A stretch of DNA of 15,646 bases from Sulfurospirillum sp. UBA6810 (lineage in GTDB: Bacteria; Campylobacterota; Campylobacteria; Campylobacterales; Sulfurospirillaceae), in assembly GCA_002469305.1 (NCBI GenBank), contig DKEY01000123.1, positions 1 through 15,646 on the forward strand. Reading direction: 5' to 3'. Positions 10,601-15,606 of this stretch are shown in pieces (the first letter of the stretch is position 1; every line of letters starts with the position of its first letter). The notes beneath the pieces were generated by a model that did no database searches, was not told the DNA's origin, and was given only the letters and a program-made list of their open reading frames with translations. The translations under genes were made by a program, and so were the position numbers.

Positions 10601-12944
10601 ATGTAGCTTCTCTAATAGCTTTTAAAACTACATTATCATACAAACTTAAATCCGCACTTCCTTCAAAAGAAATACTTTTTTCTTGAAGATTAAAACGCGC
10701 TAAAGAGATATCAACTCCTAATTTTCCTCCAAGGATATAAACAATTCCTTTGTTGGCAAAATCTAGCGCATACTCATTTGCATCGTCACTAGCCTTTTTT
10801 AAACTAGCTCTTACTGATTGAACATTTGCACTATTAGAGACTGATTGTAAAACATCTCCAAAATCAACTTGCGCACTTAATTCGCCAAACCCAAAATCAA
10901 AATCATTCCCATTAAATGTCATATGAATTGATGGGGTGCCTGTTATACTCACCCGTACATCTCTTCCTATACCACCTCTGTTGAGCAATACAATAGGCTC
11001 CAATCCTCCATCTGCGACTAAAGATGCTTCAAAGCCAGTAGAAGATATCAAAGCATCTAAGCGTGAGCCACTCATAGCTTGAAGCATAGGGTCTTGTGTA
11101 TAATCATCCAAATTAGCACTTGTGCTTACATGTAAAGATTTGTTTGATAAATTAAGCCTTGCATCAATACCTTCTATCGCAAAAGGTGTATTAAACAAAT
11201 AAGCTTTTGAAACACTAGGAAAAGAGAGAATAGACTCTCCATACTCGCTCAAATCCAAAGCTACATCAGCGACTACTTTTGCACCTTCTTGGCTTTGCTT
11301 AAGAACATCTCCAAAATCAAGTTTTGCACTTAATGAACTTGCATCAATGCTTGGCAAAGCATCACCTTGGTTAAAATTCACAGCAATTACACCTGCATTA
11401 AGTGCTAAAGCTACATGCTTTTCACTCCAAATATCAACAGAACGCTCCGACACTGGTACTTGTAATTTCAAAGAATTTGGTAAAAGTTTACTTGTATTTG
11501 AAACAGAGAGATTCGAAAGAAATCCTAAAGAACCTTTAAATTCAACATCTCCTGCTACAAATGCCTCTTCAGCACTAATTTTTATAGATGAAAGAGTGAG
11601 ATTAAGCAAAGAATTATTTAAAGTTATTGGCTCATTATATTCGATTTGTCCTAGTGTGATTCTATCCAAATAATAACTCAGGTTTTCAAAATTAACATTT
11701 AAAGCCTTAGATAAGCCAAAATGTTCAAGCACTGGAATTGTCAATGTACCACTTCCACTTATTTTGCCATCTAAGATACTTGTATTTTCGTTCAAATAGA
11801 GTTTAAATCCTGCGATATACAAAAATTCTGGTAAAACAATATCTTTTTCTTGCTCCTCATCTTGTACGAAGTTTTGTATATCATGGCTTGCATAAGAAAA
11901 ATCTCCTTGATTTTGCTCTTCTTGGACAACTCGAAGAGAAAATTCATAATTTTTTTCCAATTGAGGTTCAAATGACCACTCCCACTCTTCATTGCCATTA
12001 GCTCTACTCCAACTCTCTCCACCATCAGTTGTTATCTCTACATGTAAAGATGAAACAGGTACTTTTTTCTCTAAAGTTTCTAGCAACCCTTTGACAACAA
12101 CTTTTCCATTATCCAAATCTTCAGGATAAAACTGTATCTCCCTTTGGTTTAAAGAATCAAACGCTCGTCCATTGATGGTAATTTCATCTACAAAACCCAC
12201 ATCATTCGCCACTTTTATCTTTGGTTTTGATTGCAAACTTTCACGAGAATCACTATCTTTTGCTAAAATATTTTCAATAGTTGCTAAAAGTTGAGAGCGT
12301 AAAGGTTCATCAAAATTAGCTTTAATATATGCAACTAACTCTTCTATACTCATACTTCCATGCCAACCTGCATCTTTTATAAGAGCTTCTTTTTCTTTTT
12401 GTGTATATGTTCTAACACGAGGAGTTTTTGAAAATTGTGCGTATGATTGTTCCCCTTTATTTATCTCTATAAATCCTTTAGAGGTAAATAAAACAACAGT
12501 CCCATCTGTACAGATAACAACATCTGCTTTATCATCCACTTTTGAAGCAAAAACTGTCCCTCTGATGCCTATGGTTGCATTTTTTGTTTTCAATTCAAAT
12601 CTCTCAGGGGCAATCTCGCTTATTTGTCCTGTTACCGTTTTAAAAAAACCTTTTAAAACTTTAAATTTTACATGCGAATCTTTTTTCCCTGTAAAAAGAT
12701 AAGAATCAATCTCAAAGGAAGTATTTTGCCCTAGTGATACTGCTGTATTATCCTTAAAAAACAGTTTTACCTGAGCATTTTTTCCAGTTTTTATCAAATC
12801 ATGTTCTTGAAGTTCTAACTTTGGAATGACTTTGAATGTCTTATTTGCCCTTATAAGCTCACTCTCGCCTACAACATCAACAACTACACCAATATTTGCA
12901 AACGAAACAACCATAAAACTAAAAAATAAAAATAGAATCTTCAA
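4626..12944 (-). CDS. Giant exported FecR-domain protein with a long array of diverged beta-rich repeats
   Basis: A 2772-residue protein, by far the largest here. The start is TTG with AGGGG six bases upstream; the first ATG (residue 11) would cut into the signal peptide (1-16, cleavage near VSFA). Residues about 18-170 are a FecR domain with the hallmark TIGIRGTVF (124-132), but no cytoplasmic anti-sigma segment or membrane anchor. Residues about 245-342 look like an Ig-like beta-sandwich (VEITTDGGESW). About 500-1480 holds seven copies of a repeat marked by FG[DS]LL. About 1480-1820 continues in a looser form, with the IS-x-x-G-[LIF] motif recurring. About 1830-2220 is glycine- and aromatic-rich beta sequence, faintly like DUF6603 (unsure). 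About 2260-2480 resembles bacterial Ig-like (Big_5) modules (VSPENFQENV). The last 40 residues are Gly/Met-rich and end in Phe. There are only six cysteines. The function is unknown; an envelope or surface structural or transport role is inferred. Confidence 0.85.
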   Translation of the reverse strand: MKILFLFFSFMVVSFANIGVVVDVVGESELIRANKTFKVIPKLELQEHDLIKTGKNAQVKLFFKDNTAVSLGQNTSFEIDSYLFTGKKDSHVKFKVLKGFFKTVTGQISEIAPERFELKTKNATIGIRGTVFASKVDDKADVVICTDGTVVLFTSKGFIEINKGEQSYAQFSKTPRVRTYTQKEKEALIKDAGWHGSMSIEELVAYIKANFDEPLRSQLLATIENILAKDSDSRESLQSKPKIKVANDVGFVDEITINGRAFDSLNQREIQFYPEDLDNGKVVVKGLLETLEKKVPVSSLHVEITTDGGESWSRANGNEEWEWSFEPQLEKNYEFSLRVVQEEQNQGDFSYASHDIQNFVQDEEQEKDIVLPEFLYIAGFKLYLNENTSILDGKISGSGTLTIPVLEHFGLSKALNVNFENLSYYLDRITLGQIEYNEPITLNNSLLNLTLSSIKISAEEAFVAGDVEFKGSLGFLSNLSVSNTSKLLPNSLKLQVPVSERSVDIWSEKHVALALNAGVIAVNFNQGDALPSIDASSLSAKLDFGDVLKQSQEGAKVVADVALDLSEYGESILSFPSVSKAYLFNTPFAIEGIDARLNLSNKSLHVSTSANLDDYTQDPMLQAMSGSRLDALISSTGFEASLVADGGLEPIVLLNRGGIGRDVRVSITGTPSIHMTFNGNDFDFGFGELSAQVDFGDVLQSVSNSANVQSVRASLKKASDDANEYALDFANKGIVYILGGKLGVDISLARFNLQEKSISFEGSADLSLYDNVVLKAIREATLSATINTSGLSASIVPKVAMEPIVLLQRGGRGKDVSMVFETAPILHVRLGLQDIDIGFEGGSAKVDFGDLLEGAKAKLTSLEENVYSWSIDGRKKLSQDAKLFLSNLVGNLDFSDLTNPNITFNANVDMSNYGGIVSTISSASLNDAKISKDGLSGAFSIALGSVPIWEAKGVRMEFLQNPMIRFALGQEGLDIGLSDLDVDLHFGSLLENASAHLSNLTPNIGKIEEDVSGLLTQTSQNFHWYINGKKQLLSSNLSFESLSGSLDISDFSNPSITLSARADLSQYADIFKYVRNAGLENAKISKNGLSGTLQARLQDIDIWKEKNVKVLFGKNKAVTLHLDVDSSGLKLGLGDVSASLSLGDLLENARAELKSVHDGLFSWSIRGKHAVSETSLMLQDLVGEVNLSDLKAPVINLNATADLSRYAIWLKELKSVALRGAVISKDGFEGSLSAELANLDIWQAKGVNVTFATPPTLDLAITRDDFSIGLSDIDASIHFGSLLDGEIVRLSNARNVARGFARGTLGKFEQAQSITSNLQSKLDSMQEIATKLSKTSCSYTWSLQNPHTLIEDSNGRVSVTSIDGKIDLCSLNDLSILFNAQADFSAYHFDLGNLAEVSVEGASISKNGIDWNNLSFSGASTEFTILDLGEKENDVRVELYNISGGVSSSGSGGVDGVDGTLYFGSLFQNVQPVTLRYNGSTNTYSFRTEQTFTYAKGDNSIALSNLSGTVQKIGENYKVFLEGDSQVHATLLSQIGVGNLNISNLGIDSSGLKGELLTSWDNRVISILGNKARLILNSVGVRIDTSLDMPIRLSTFDGYLDLSSVFDEASARALLSLVDSNVRWTFPNFLHVNENFIFKNLSGTLELGHLDSLALGMSGNLSYKGLDSLNLELQNFIISTTGISGSVGLGRGARVSVPNIEGLNISEFAVNFGESISGNVKLIYDKEAFLGSSEALHVELSSHINQNGIQSFSLDSNALRAISIPNFATMAFSHVDVSPNFENFFINFDGTIQPTNALLSAANEVEFENLRISRTGISVDGAGVERDVNGASASLGGIGLSIEKVGIGFSNNKFYVSAKGGLSLVVTEAGAGVKLFSDGSLEVDRIQVLINNPALTFGGDIAWYSNDPIYGNGFGADGVGIKLVNMFSVSGRFKIGNHANHGFYWLAKAQGGLGSGIPLGPISIYELGGGAAYNMRYSGQDFIPSGGNNLIIILSSLLGTPDMGFTWHGNIDLDADTAGQIVMQGDTYILSPKEASPSDRKISGRIIFGMAPASLQIAANANINYMSIGVRGSTDVLFNGSEKHVFIGTDSNAQGFNVSNDLGHVNVNIFGLNPWGYFMIDTRRLAFGAGYDFDKRLSLDVWGPDPYIRLVLGARADALLQYNPFFMDMSAEAHANLHVGYGDIFDGSLGAGINMRMRAPNPTYMKVKAYVDIPVYGNASFTTYFPSRPSGGSSDNLPTLINHVEPYEKGSISLMPKIKIVSTFDSDGSQFNVGNMEADGDFGGSSYSITQKLYFTANVENITLRDTATNQAIGLDKVFLASNEIELIPRRILLPNHTYRLEGTAKLIEYTQTTSAPFSGQAELMELAADPETYLNEHGTTNPVRARIIKTERLLEDFRVKAEAKLEFSEIVDYVSPENFQENVLENDPVVIFYDEIVKNLGANNSLIRNYRVEVLGADNKPISGSFYYENGENPKSVFRPTNPMRIYHYCVNNLTGEIRETFLNANGQYLNPFNGYKVDGEESSQNASSVPTYISQHNVNNVNLGRYIKSYGGTYSYYTNANYGIIVTDTTTNQVVHFSSFAIKSNLFGEESLRRFDAMGDQLQPSLVYHRNLGRDYEMKFDIDNDLRRIGAYGGSVDCRLKIRWLVQKDGSSPEQTNTDTLCMQNVVNFQNFDKIIDIIDVNMIYINEDTHEELLTKPVDISEGGVYDTSGADRAHEEAIQNAGHVFDNGPMPSDMGNMGGSMGGFGGNIHIGEQLGAGIGEQFNLGAKF
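4637..4641 (-). promoter_or_regulatory. Shine-Dalgarno that fixes the TTG start of the FN3 gene
   Basis: AGGAG on the minus strand, seven bases before the TTG at 4629-4627. It lies inside the last codons of the giant gene, so the FN3 gene can be both coupled and independently initiated. Confidence 0.75.
8505..11447 (-). repeat. Protein-level tandem repeat array in the giant gene (residues about 500-1480)
   Basis: Seven diverged units can be aligned by eye on the motif FG[DS][VL]L-x-[EQ], found at residues about 542, 693, 846, 984, 1140 (as LGDLL), 1277 and 1461. The spacings are 151, 153, 138, 156, 137 and 184 residues. The best-conserved units share, in order: SWSI-x-G(K/R) with a following LS; L-x-G-x-(L/V)(D/N)-(F/L/I)-SDL; N-A-x-(A/V)D-(L/M)-S-x-Y; A-x-ISK(D/N)G-(L/F); then IW-x-x-K-x-V; then (D/S)IGLSD-(L/I)-D. 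Alternating hydrophobic and polar residues suggest amphipathic beta strands. The DNA is diverged too, so this is an old duplication rather than a recent expansion. I do not recognise the unit as a named family. Confidence 0.8.
12435..12893 (-). other. FecR domain of the giant protein (residues about 18-170)
   Basis: The segment starts NIGVVVDVVGESELIR, passes through LKTGKNAQ-like HDLIKTGKNAQVKLFFKD and TAVSLGQNTSFEID, and ends with ERFELKTKNATIGIRGTVF and a DGTVVLF strand. This is the usual order in free-standing periplasmic FecR domains. In classical FecR this region faces the periplasm and reads the state of an outer-membrane transporter. Here it directly follows a signal peptide, so it should be wholly outside the cytoplasm. 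Confidence 0.85.
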
Positions 12945-12950
12945 GATAAA

Positions 12951-12955
12951 CCCCT
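12951..12955 (-). promoter_or_regulatory. Shine-Dalgarno that fixes the TTG start of the giant gene
   Basis: AGGGG on the minus strand, six bases before the TTG at 12944-12942. The resulting protein has a complete signal peptide, which supports TTG over the downstream ATG. Confidence 0.7.
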
Positions 12956-12961
12956 ATTTGA

Positions 12962-12995
12962 TATAAAAGTGAGGCATACTTTTTATACCTCACTT
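12962..12995 (-). terminator. Hairpin between the barrel gene and the giant gene (attenuator or partial terminator)
   Basis: Left arm 12967-12978 and right arm 12984-12995 pair over 12 bases around a five-base loop. The AAGTGAGG/CCTCACTT part is perfect, and the inner part has a single G-U pair when read as minus-strand RNA. In that direction the stem is followed by TTTTATAT, a short and interrupted U-tract. It lies five bases after the barrel stop and just before the Shine-Dalgarno of the giant gene. No other obvious promoter follows it, so it more likely reduces transcription or stabilises the upstream mRNA than ends the operon completely. Confidence 0.6.
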
Positions 12996-13000
12996 GCCGA

Positions 13001-14572
13001 TTAAAAATTCATTACAAGTGAAACTTTACCTATGTATTCGTTATATGAATTATTAGGTGTATTTTCAACATCAACATCTCTTTTTTCCAAAAGTAGTCTT
13101 AATAAATTTTGCCCTTTTGCATCCAACTTGTAGGTTGAAACAAACTGGTATGTACTATTTTGAGTATTATCATTTGCTTCATAATCTGTTTGATTTATCA
13201 TATAGATAAAATCAGCAGACAATCTCTTATCATGGGTGTAACCTGCATCTATTTTTAAACCAATCTTATCTTGTGCATTTTCTATAAGTTGATAGTCTGG
13301 TCTTATGGTAAATCTATATGACTTCTCTTCACCCAAAGATGCTTTATATCCAAGAAGAGCTCGAAGAGTATGTGTTTTTTGTGAAGCACTTGCCAAAATC
13401 GTATCATCAAAATCATTATAATCATATCCTCCACCATATCTCCAACCAGAACTATCACGCATATTGATATCTATACCTGCTGTGCGAGTATTGTTTTTCG
13501 CACCTCTTCCATCTACATCTTTATTGGCAAACCGAAAGTTTATGTCTCCCCTTTTTAGAAATTCAGGGGTATATGTAAGTGCGATTGCTTCGTAGTAGAG
13601 GTACTGTGTATCTTCTAAAGCACCATTTAAGTTATCCCAATTTGCTTTCAAATCAACTCTTGCACGAAACTCTTTGTTGATAGTCCAAGTTGTAGAGTTT
13701 TCTATTTGTTCTTTATCACTATTAGCACTGCCTCCAAATGAGATAAAGTCACTATCTACTCTTTGATAAGTAAAATCACTCCTTAAAGAGGTTAAAATAG
13801 GACGTGTCAAAAGTTTTATCAAAACAGCATTACTTGTTTTTGAATCTTTGTCATTTTCTAAATCATCACTACCTCTTGTGATAGCACCTCTACCACTAAG
13901 CGTTATATATTTGTTAAATCTCCATTTTCCATCAAGCCCTATACCAAATCCCTTTTTACCAAGTAATGTAGTATTTGTATCGCCTGTACTTAAATCATCT
14001 TTATACAAAGCAACGCTAAGAGCTATTTCTTTGGCACTTTCATGAATGTACTTTGCTTCAAAAGCTCCTGCATAACCAGTTGGTTCTTCACCACTTTCAG
14101 AAGTATATGTCTGTCTCCATGCAGATTTTTTAAAACCTGAAATAAAAGCATAATTCCAAGTATTTGCTTTTTCACTGGATTTATAAACTGCCTTTAACCC
14201 TTTAACACTGCCTCCGAATATATAAGGATTAAAAGAAGCAGCTACATCACCAACTTCTAATTCCCATAACTTATTTTTAAAATAAGAACGAAGATACAAA
14301 AGTTCAGCACCATCTTTTTGTATTCGTTTATCATTTGTAGTTCTAAATCTACTTTGAACTCCAGCTTCTCCATCAAATAAAGGACCAAAAAAATTGAGAT
14401 TTACCTCTTCATTATGGGTACTGCCTTCACGATCACTAAAAGTTCCACCTTGGACATCTATGCTTTGAACATACATATCTAAACGTCCATTCACTTCCCA
14501 TGCAGTTGCTTTTTCTGCGCCAAAAAGATTGAGGGCGAGCAAAAAAATTATTAAAAAAACATACTTCATCAT
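13001..14572 (-). CDS. Outer-membrane beta-barrel protein
   Basis: A 523-residue protein with a signal peptide (hydrophobic core about 4-17, cleavage near FGA at 19 or ATA at 24). The rest is amphipathic beta strands separated by polar turns (for example VNLNFFGPLFDGEAGVQSRF, DINFRFANKD, RADFIYM-type strands). It ends in SLVMNF, the C-terminal Phe typical of proteins folded by the BAM machinery. Segment 107-128 (VGDVAASFNPYIFGG then SVKGLKA) stands out as less strand-like and might be an inner loop or plug contact. No TonB box or plug domain is visible, so a TonB receptor is unlikely. Its ATG overlaps the CARDB gene stop (ATGA) and has no clear Shine-Dalgarno, so coupled translation is likely; a second ATG follows immediately (14569-14567). 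I do not recognise a specific porin family. It could be the outer-membrane pore or anchor for the giant protein (inference). Confidence 0.82.
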   Translation of the reverse strand: MMKYVFLIIFLLALNLFGAEKATAWEVNGRLDMYVQSIDVQGGTFSDREGSTHNEEVNLNFFGPLFDGEAGVQSRFRTTNDKRIQKDGAELLYLRSYFKNKLWELEVGDVAASFNPYIFGGSVKGLKAVYKSSEKANTWNYAFISGFKKSAWRQTYTSESGEEPTGYAGAFEAKYIHESAKEIALSVALYKDDLSTGDTNTTLLGKKGFGIGLDGKWRFNKYITLSGRGAITRGSDDLENDKDSKTSNAVLIKLLTRPILTSLRSDFTYQRVDSDFISFGGSANSDKEQIENSTTWTINKEFRARVDLKANWDNLNGALEDTQYLYYEAIALTYTPEFLKRGDINFRFANKDVDGRGAKNNTRTAGIDINMRDSSGWRYGGGYDYNDFDDTILASASQKTHTLRALLGYKASLGEEKSYRFTIRPDYQLIENAQDKIGLKIDAGYTHDKRLSADFIYMINQTDYEANDNTQNSTYQFVSTYKLDAKGQNLLRLLLEKRDVDVENTPNNSYNEYIGKVSLVMNF

Positions 14573-15387
14573 GGGATAACCATCTGGTTATTAGACTCAT
14601 CACTTTCATCTATAAATAAATCTGGATCAACTATAACAAAATCACCAGGCGTACAACCAAAAGCATTTATGATTTGTATATGAACTGAAGCACCAGGGGC
14701 AATCACTCCAGCATAATTTCCACCATAGCCACCACAACTTGCACTATAATCTATATTATTCACAGAAGCTGTTCCGAGATTTACTATATCAAAATCAAGA
14801 TCATATGTTCCCCCATTATAAGTTACATTTTGTACACTTAAATCAGGTAATCCCCCACTACTTTGAGTACTAGCAACTTCTATTTCTTGCCCTGCTATTT
14901 GAGGAACTTCTTCTCGCCATTCAGGCAAACTACCACCCCAAAAATGATTACCTGCAAGCTCTATAAGTTTGTATTCTCCATTAATTTCATCAAATAAAAA
15001 CCTCGAATACCCTCTTTGCGTCTGCAAAGAACTACCAGTAGCACTTTCATATCTTTTTTCCCACTTGACATATAAATAACGCTTCACACCATCTTCTGTG
15101 ATTTTTTCTATCCAAGTATCTACACTTAATATGTCATAAACTCTCATATCTTTTTCAATTGCTTCGAAAAAAGTCATATAATCTTGAACAAACCTATCTT
15201 CTGATACATATGAGAAAAAACCACTCAAATACTCTTCTTCATAGTTTTGCATCATCTCTTTAAAAACTATTTTTACTTTATCATCTCTACTTTGATTTTT
15301 AACAACAATATCCTTGTCATAAATAGATGAACCAAAGACAGACGAAGCCCATAGTAAAAAAACACCAAGTACTACTTTTTGTAACAT
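14569..15387 (-). CDS. Exported CARDB-domain protein with an NTF2-like N-terminal region
   Basis: A 272-residue protein when begun at the ATG at 15387-15385, which has AGGAG five bases upstream and gives a proper signal peptide (MLQKVVLGVFLLWASSVFG). Residues about 30-150 form an alpha-helix then beta-strand region (VFKEMMQNYEEEYLSGFFSY, then RYLYVKWEKRYES and YSRFLFDEINGEYKLIEL) that looks like an NTF2-like fold; this is a tentative call. Residues about 180-272 are a CARDB domain: LPDLSVQNVTY, VNLGTA, the IAPGASV strand, and the closing DESDESNNQMVIP. Two cysteines (218 and 244) inside CARDB could form a disulfide. CARDB domains are adhesion or binding modules of secreted proteins. It is the first gene of the block and overlaps the barrel gene start by four bases, so it is probably part of the same envelope assembly (inference). 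Confidence 0.83.
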   Translation of the reverse strand: MLQKVVLGVFLLWASSVFGSSIYDKDIVVKNQSRDDKVKIVFKEMMQNYEEEYLSGFFSYVSEDRFVQDYMTFFEAIEKDMRVYDILSVDTWIEKITEDGVKRYLYVKWEKRYESATGSSLQTQRGYSRFLFDEINGEYKLIELAGNHFWGGSLPEWREEVPQIAGQEIEVASTQSSGGLPDLSVQNVTYNGGTYDLDFDIVNLGTASVNNIDYSASCGGYGGNYAGVIAPGASVHIQIINAFGCTPGDFVIVDPDLFIDESDESNNQMVIP

Positions 15388-15392
15388 AAAAT

Positions 15393-15397
15393 CTCCT
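15393..15397 (-). promoter_or_regulatory. Shine-Dalgarno that decides the start of the CARDB gene
   Basis: AGGAG on the minus strand, five bases before ATG 15387-15385. It places the start 21 codons downstream of the longest possible reading frame. It also frees the upstream bases, including the tandem repeat, to be non-coding. Confidence 0.85.
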
Positions 15398-15416
15398 TTT
15401 GCTGCAACATTTTGTA

Positions 15417-15422
15417 ATTGTA
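15417..15422 (-). promoter_or_regulatory. Candidate -10 element (TACAAT) for the operon
   Basis: TACAAT on the minus strand (an overlapping TATACA lies at 15419-15424) would give a transcript start near 15410 and a leader of about 22 bases. No good -35 is visible; the position is filled by the 11-bp tandem repeat. That arrangement is known for promoters switched on by PhoB/OmpR-type regulators. It is a guess from sequence only. Confidence 0.35.
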
Positions 15423-15429
15423 TATCAGA

Positions 15430-15451
15430 AACATTGCAAAAACATTGCAAA
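15430..15451 (-). repeat. Perfect tandem 11-bp direct repeat, possible regulator operator
   Basis: The 11-mer AACATTGCAAA occurs twice with no gap (15430-15440 and 15441-15451); on the operon strand it reads TTTGCAATGTT twice. The period is one helical turn, the format recognised by OmpR/PhoB-family dimers. The repeat sits directly upstream of the TACAAT candidate -10 and would overlap its -35. The operon itself encodes an OmpR/PhoB-type regulator. Binding is not shown by the sequence. Confidence 0.55.
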
Positions 15452-15476
15452 TTAACTGATTAACTACACATTTGCA
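15446..15476. repeat. Inverted repeat in the divergent intergenic region
   Basis: TGCAAAT (15446-15452) and ATTTGCA (15470-15476) are perfect inverted copies 17 bases apart. The left arm is the end of the second tandem unit, so a third half-site facing the other way may belong to the same operator. Between the arms lies ATTAACT twice at an eight-base step (15451-15457, 15459-15465). Too short to exclude chance in A/T-rich DNA. Confidence 0.3.
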
Positions 15477-15477
15477 T

Positions 15478-15504
15478 ATTATATTCATTATTTCAAATAT
15501 TATA
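15478..15504 (-). promoter_or_regulatory. Two further TATAAT boxes facing the operon
   Basis: Perfect TATAAT hexamers occur on the minus strand at 15478-15483 and 15499-15504. The upstream one has a weak -35-like TTACCT about 18 bases before it. If either is used, the tandem repeat at 15430-15451 lies in the early transcribed region and would act as a repressor site rather than an activator site. Epsilonproteobacterial promoters often have a good -10 and a poor -35, so these are real alternatives to the TACAAT element. Confidence 0.4.
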
Positions 15505-15561
15505 CATCTAAATCACTTGTACAGGTAACTATTTATTTTAAGGAACAAAGTCTATCTTTTT

Positions 15562-15570
15562 TGCTATATT
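15562..15570 (+). promoter_or_regulatory. Candidate extended -10 promoter for the divergent plus-strand gene
   Basis: TGCTATATT on the plus strand fits an extended -10 (TGn plus TATATT at 15565-15570), preceded by a T-rich stretch. A start near 15577 would leave about 30 bases before the ATG at 15607. Confidence 0.4.
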
Positions 15571-15606
15571 TATATATAAGTGTTTTTCTACTTTAAAGGG
15601 GCAAGC

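Noticed and set aside
8505..11447. Recent DNA-level tandem duplication or assembly artefact
   Set aside because: The units differ at most codons, so the repeats are old and the reading frame is continuous through all of them.
11347..11673. Plus-strand open frame of 108 codons opposite the giant gene
   Set aside because: It lies wholly antisense to conserved repeat-coding sequence, has no Shine-Dalgarno or recognisable protein features, and is a frame shadow.
4626..14572. Reading the FecR gene plus barrel as a classical FecIRA iron-citrate signalling locus
   Set aside because: There is no ECF sigma gene, no anti-sigma segment or inner-membrane helix in the FecR protein, and no TonB box or plug in the barrel.
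15388..15450. Upstream extension of the CARDB gene (reading frame open to 15450, ATG at 15450)
   Set aside because: It would add 21 residues before a perfect signal peptide, has no Shine-Dalgarno, and would run through the tandem repeat. The ATG at 15387 has AGGAG at the right distance.
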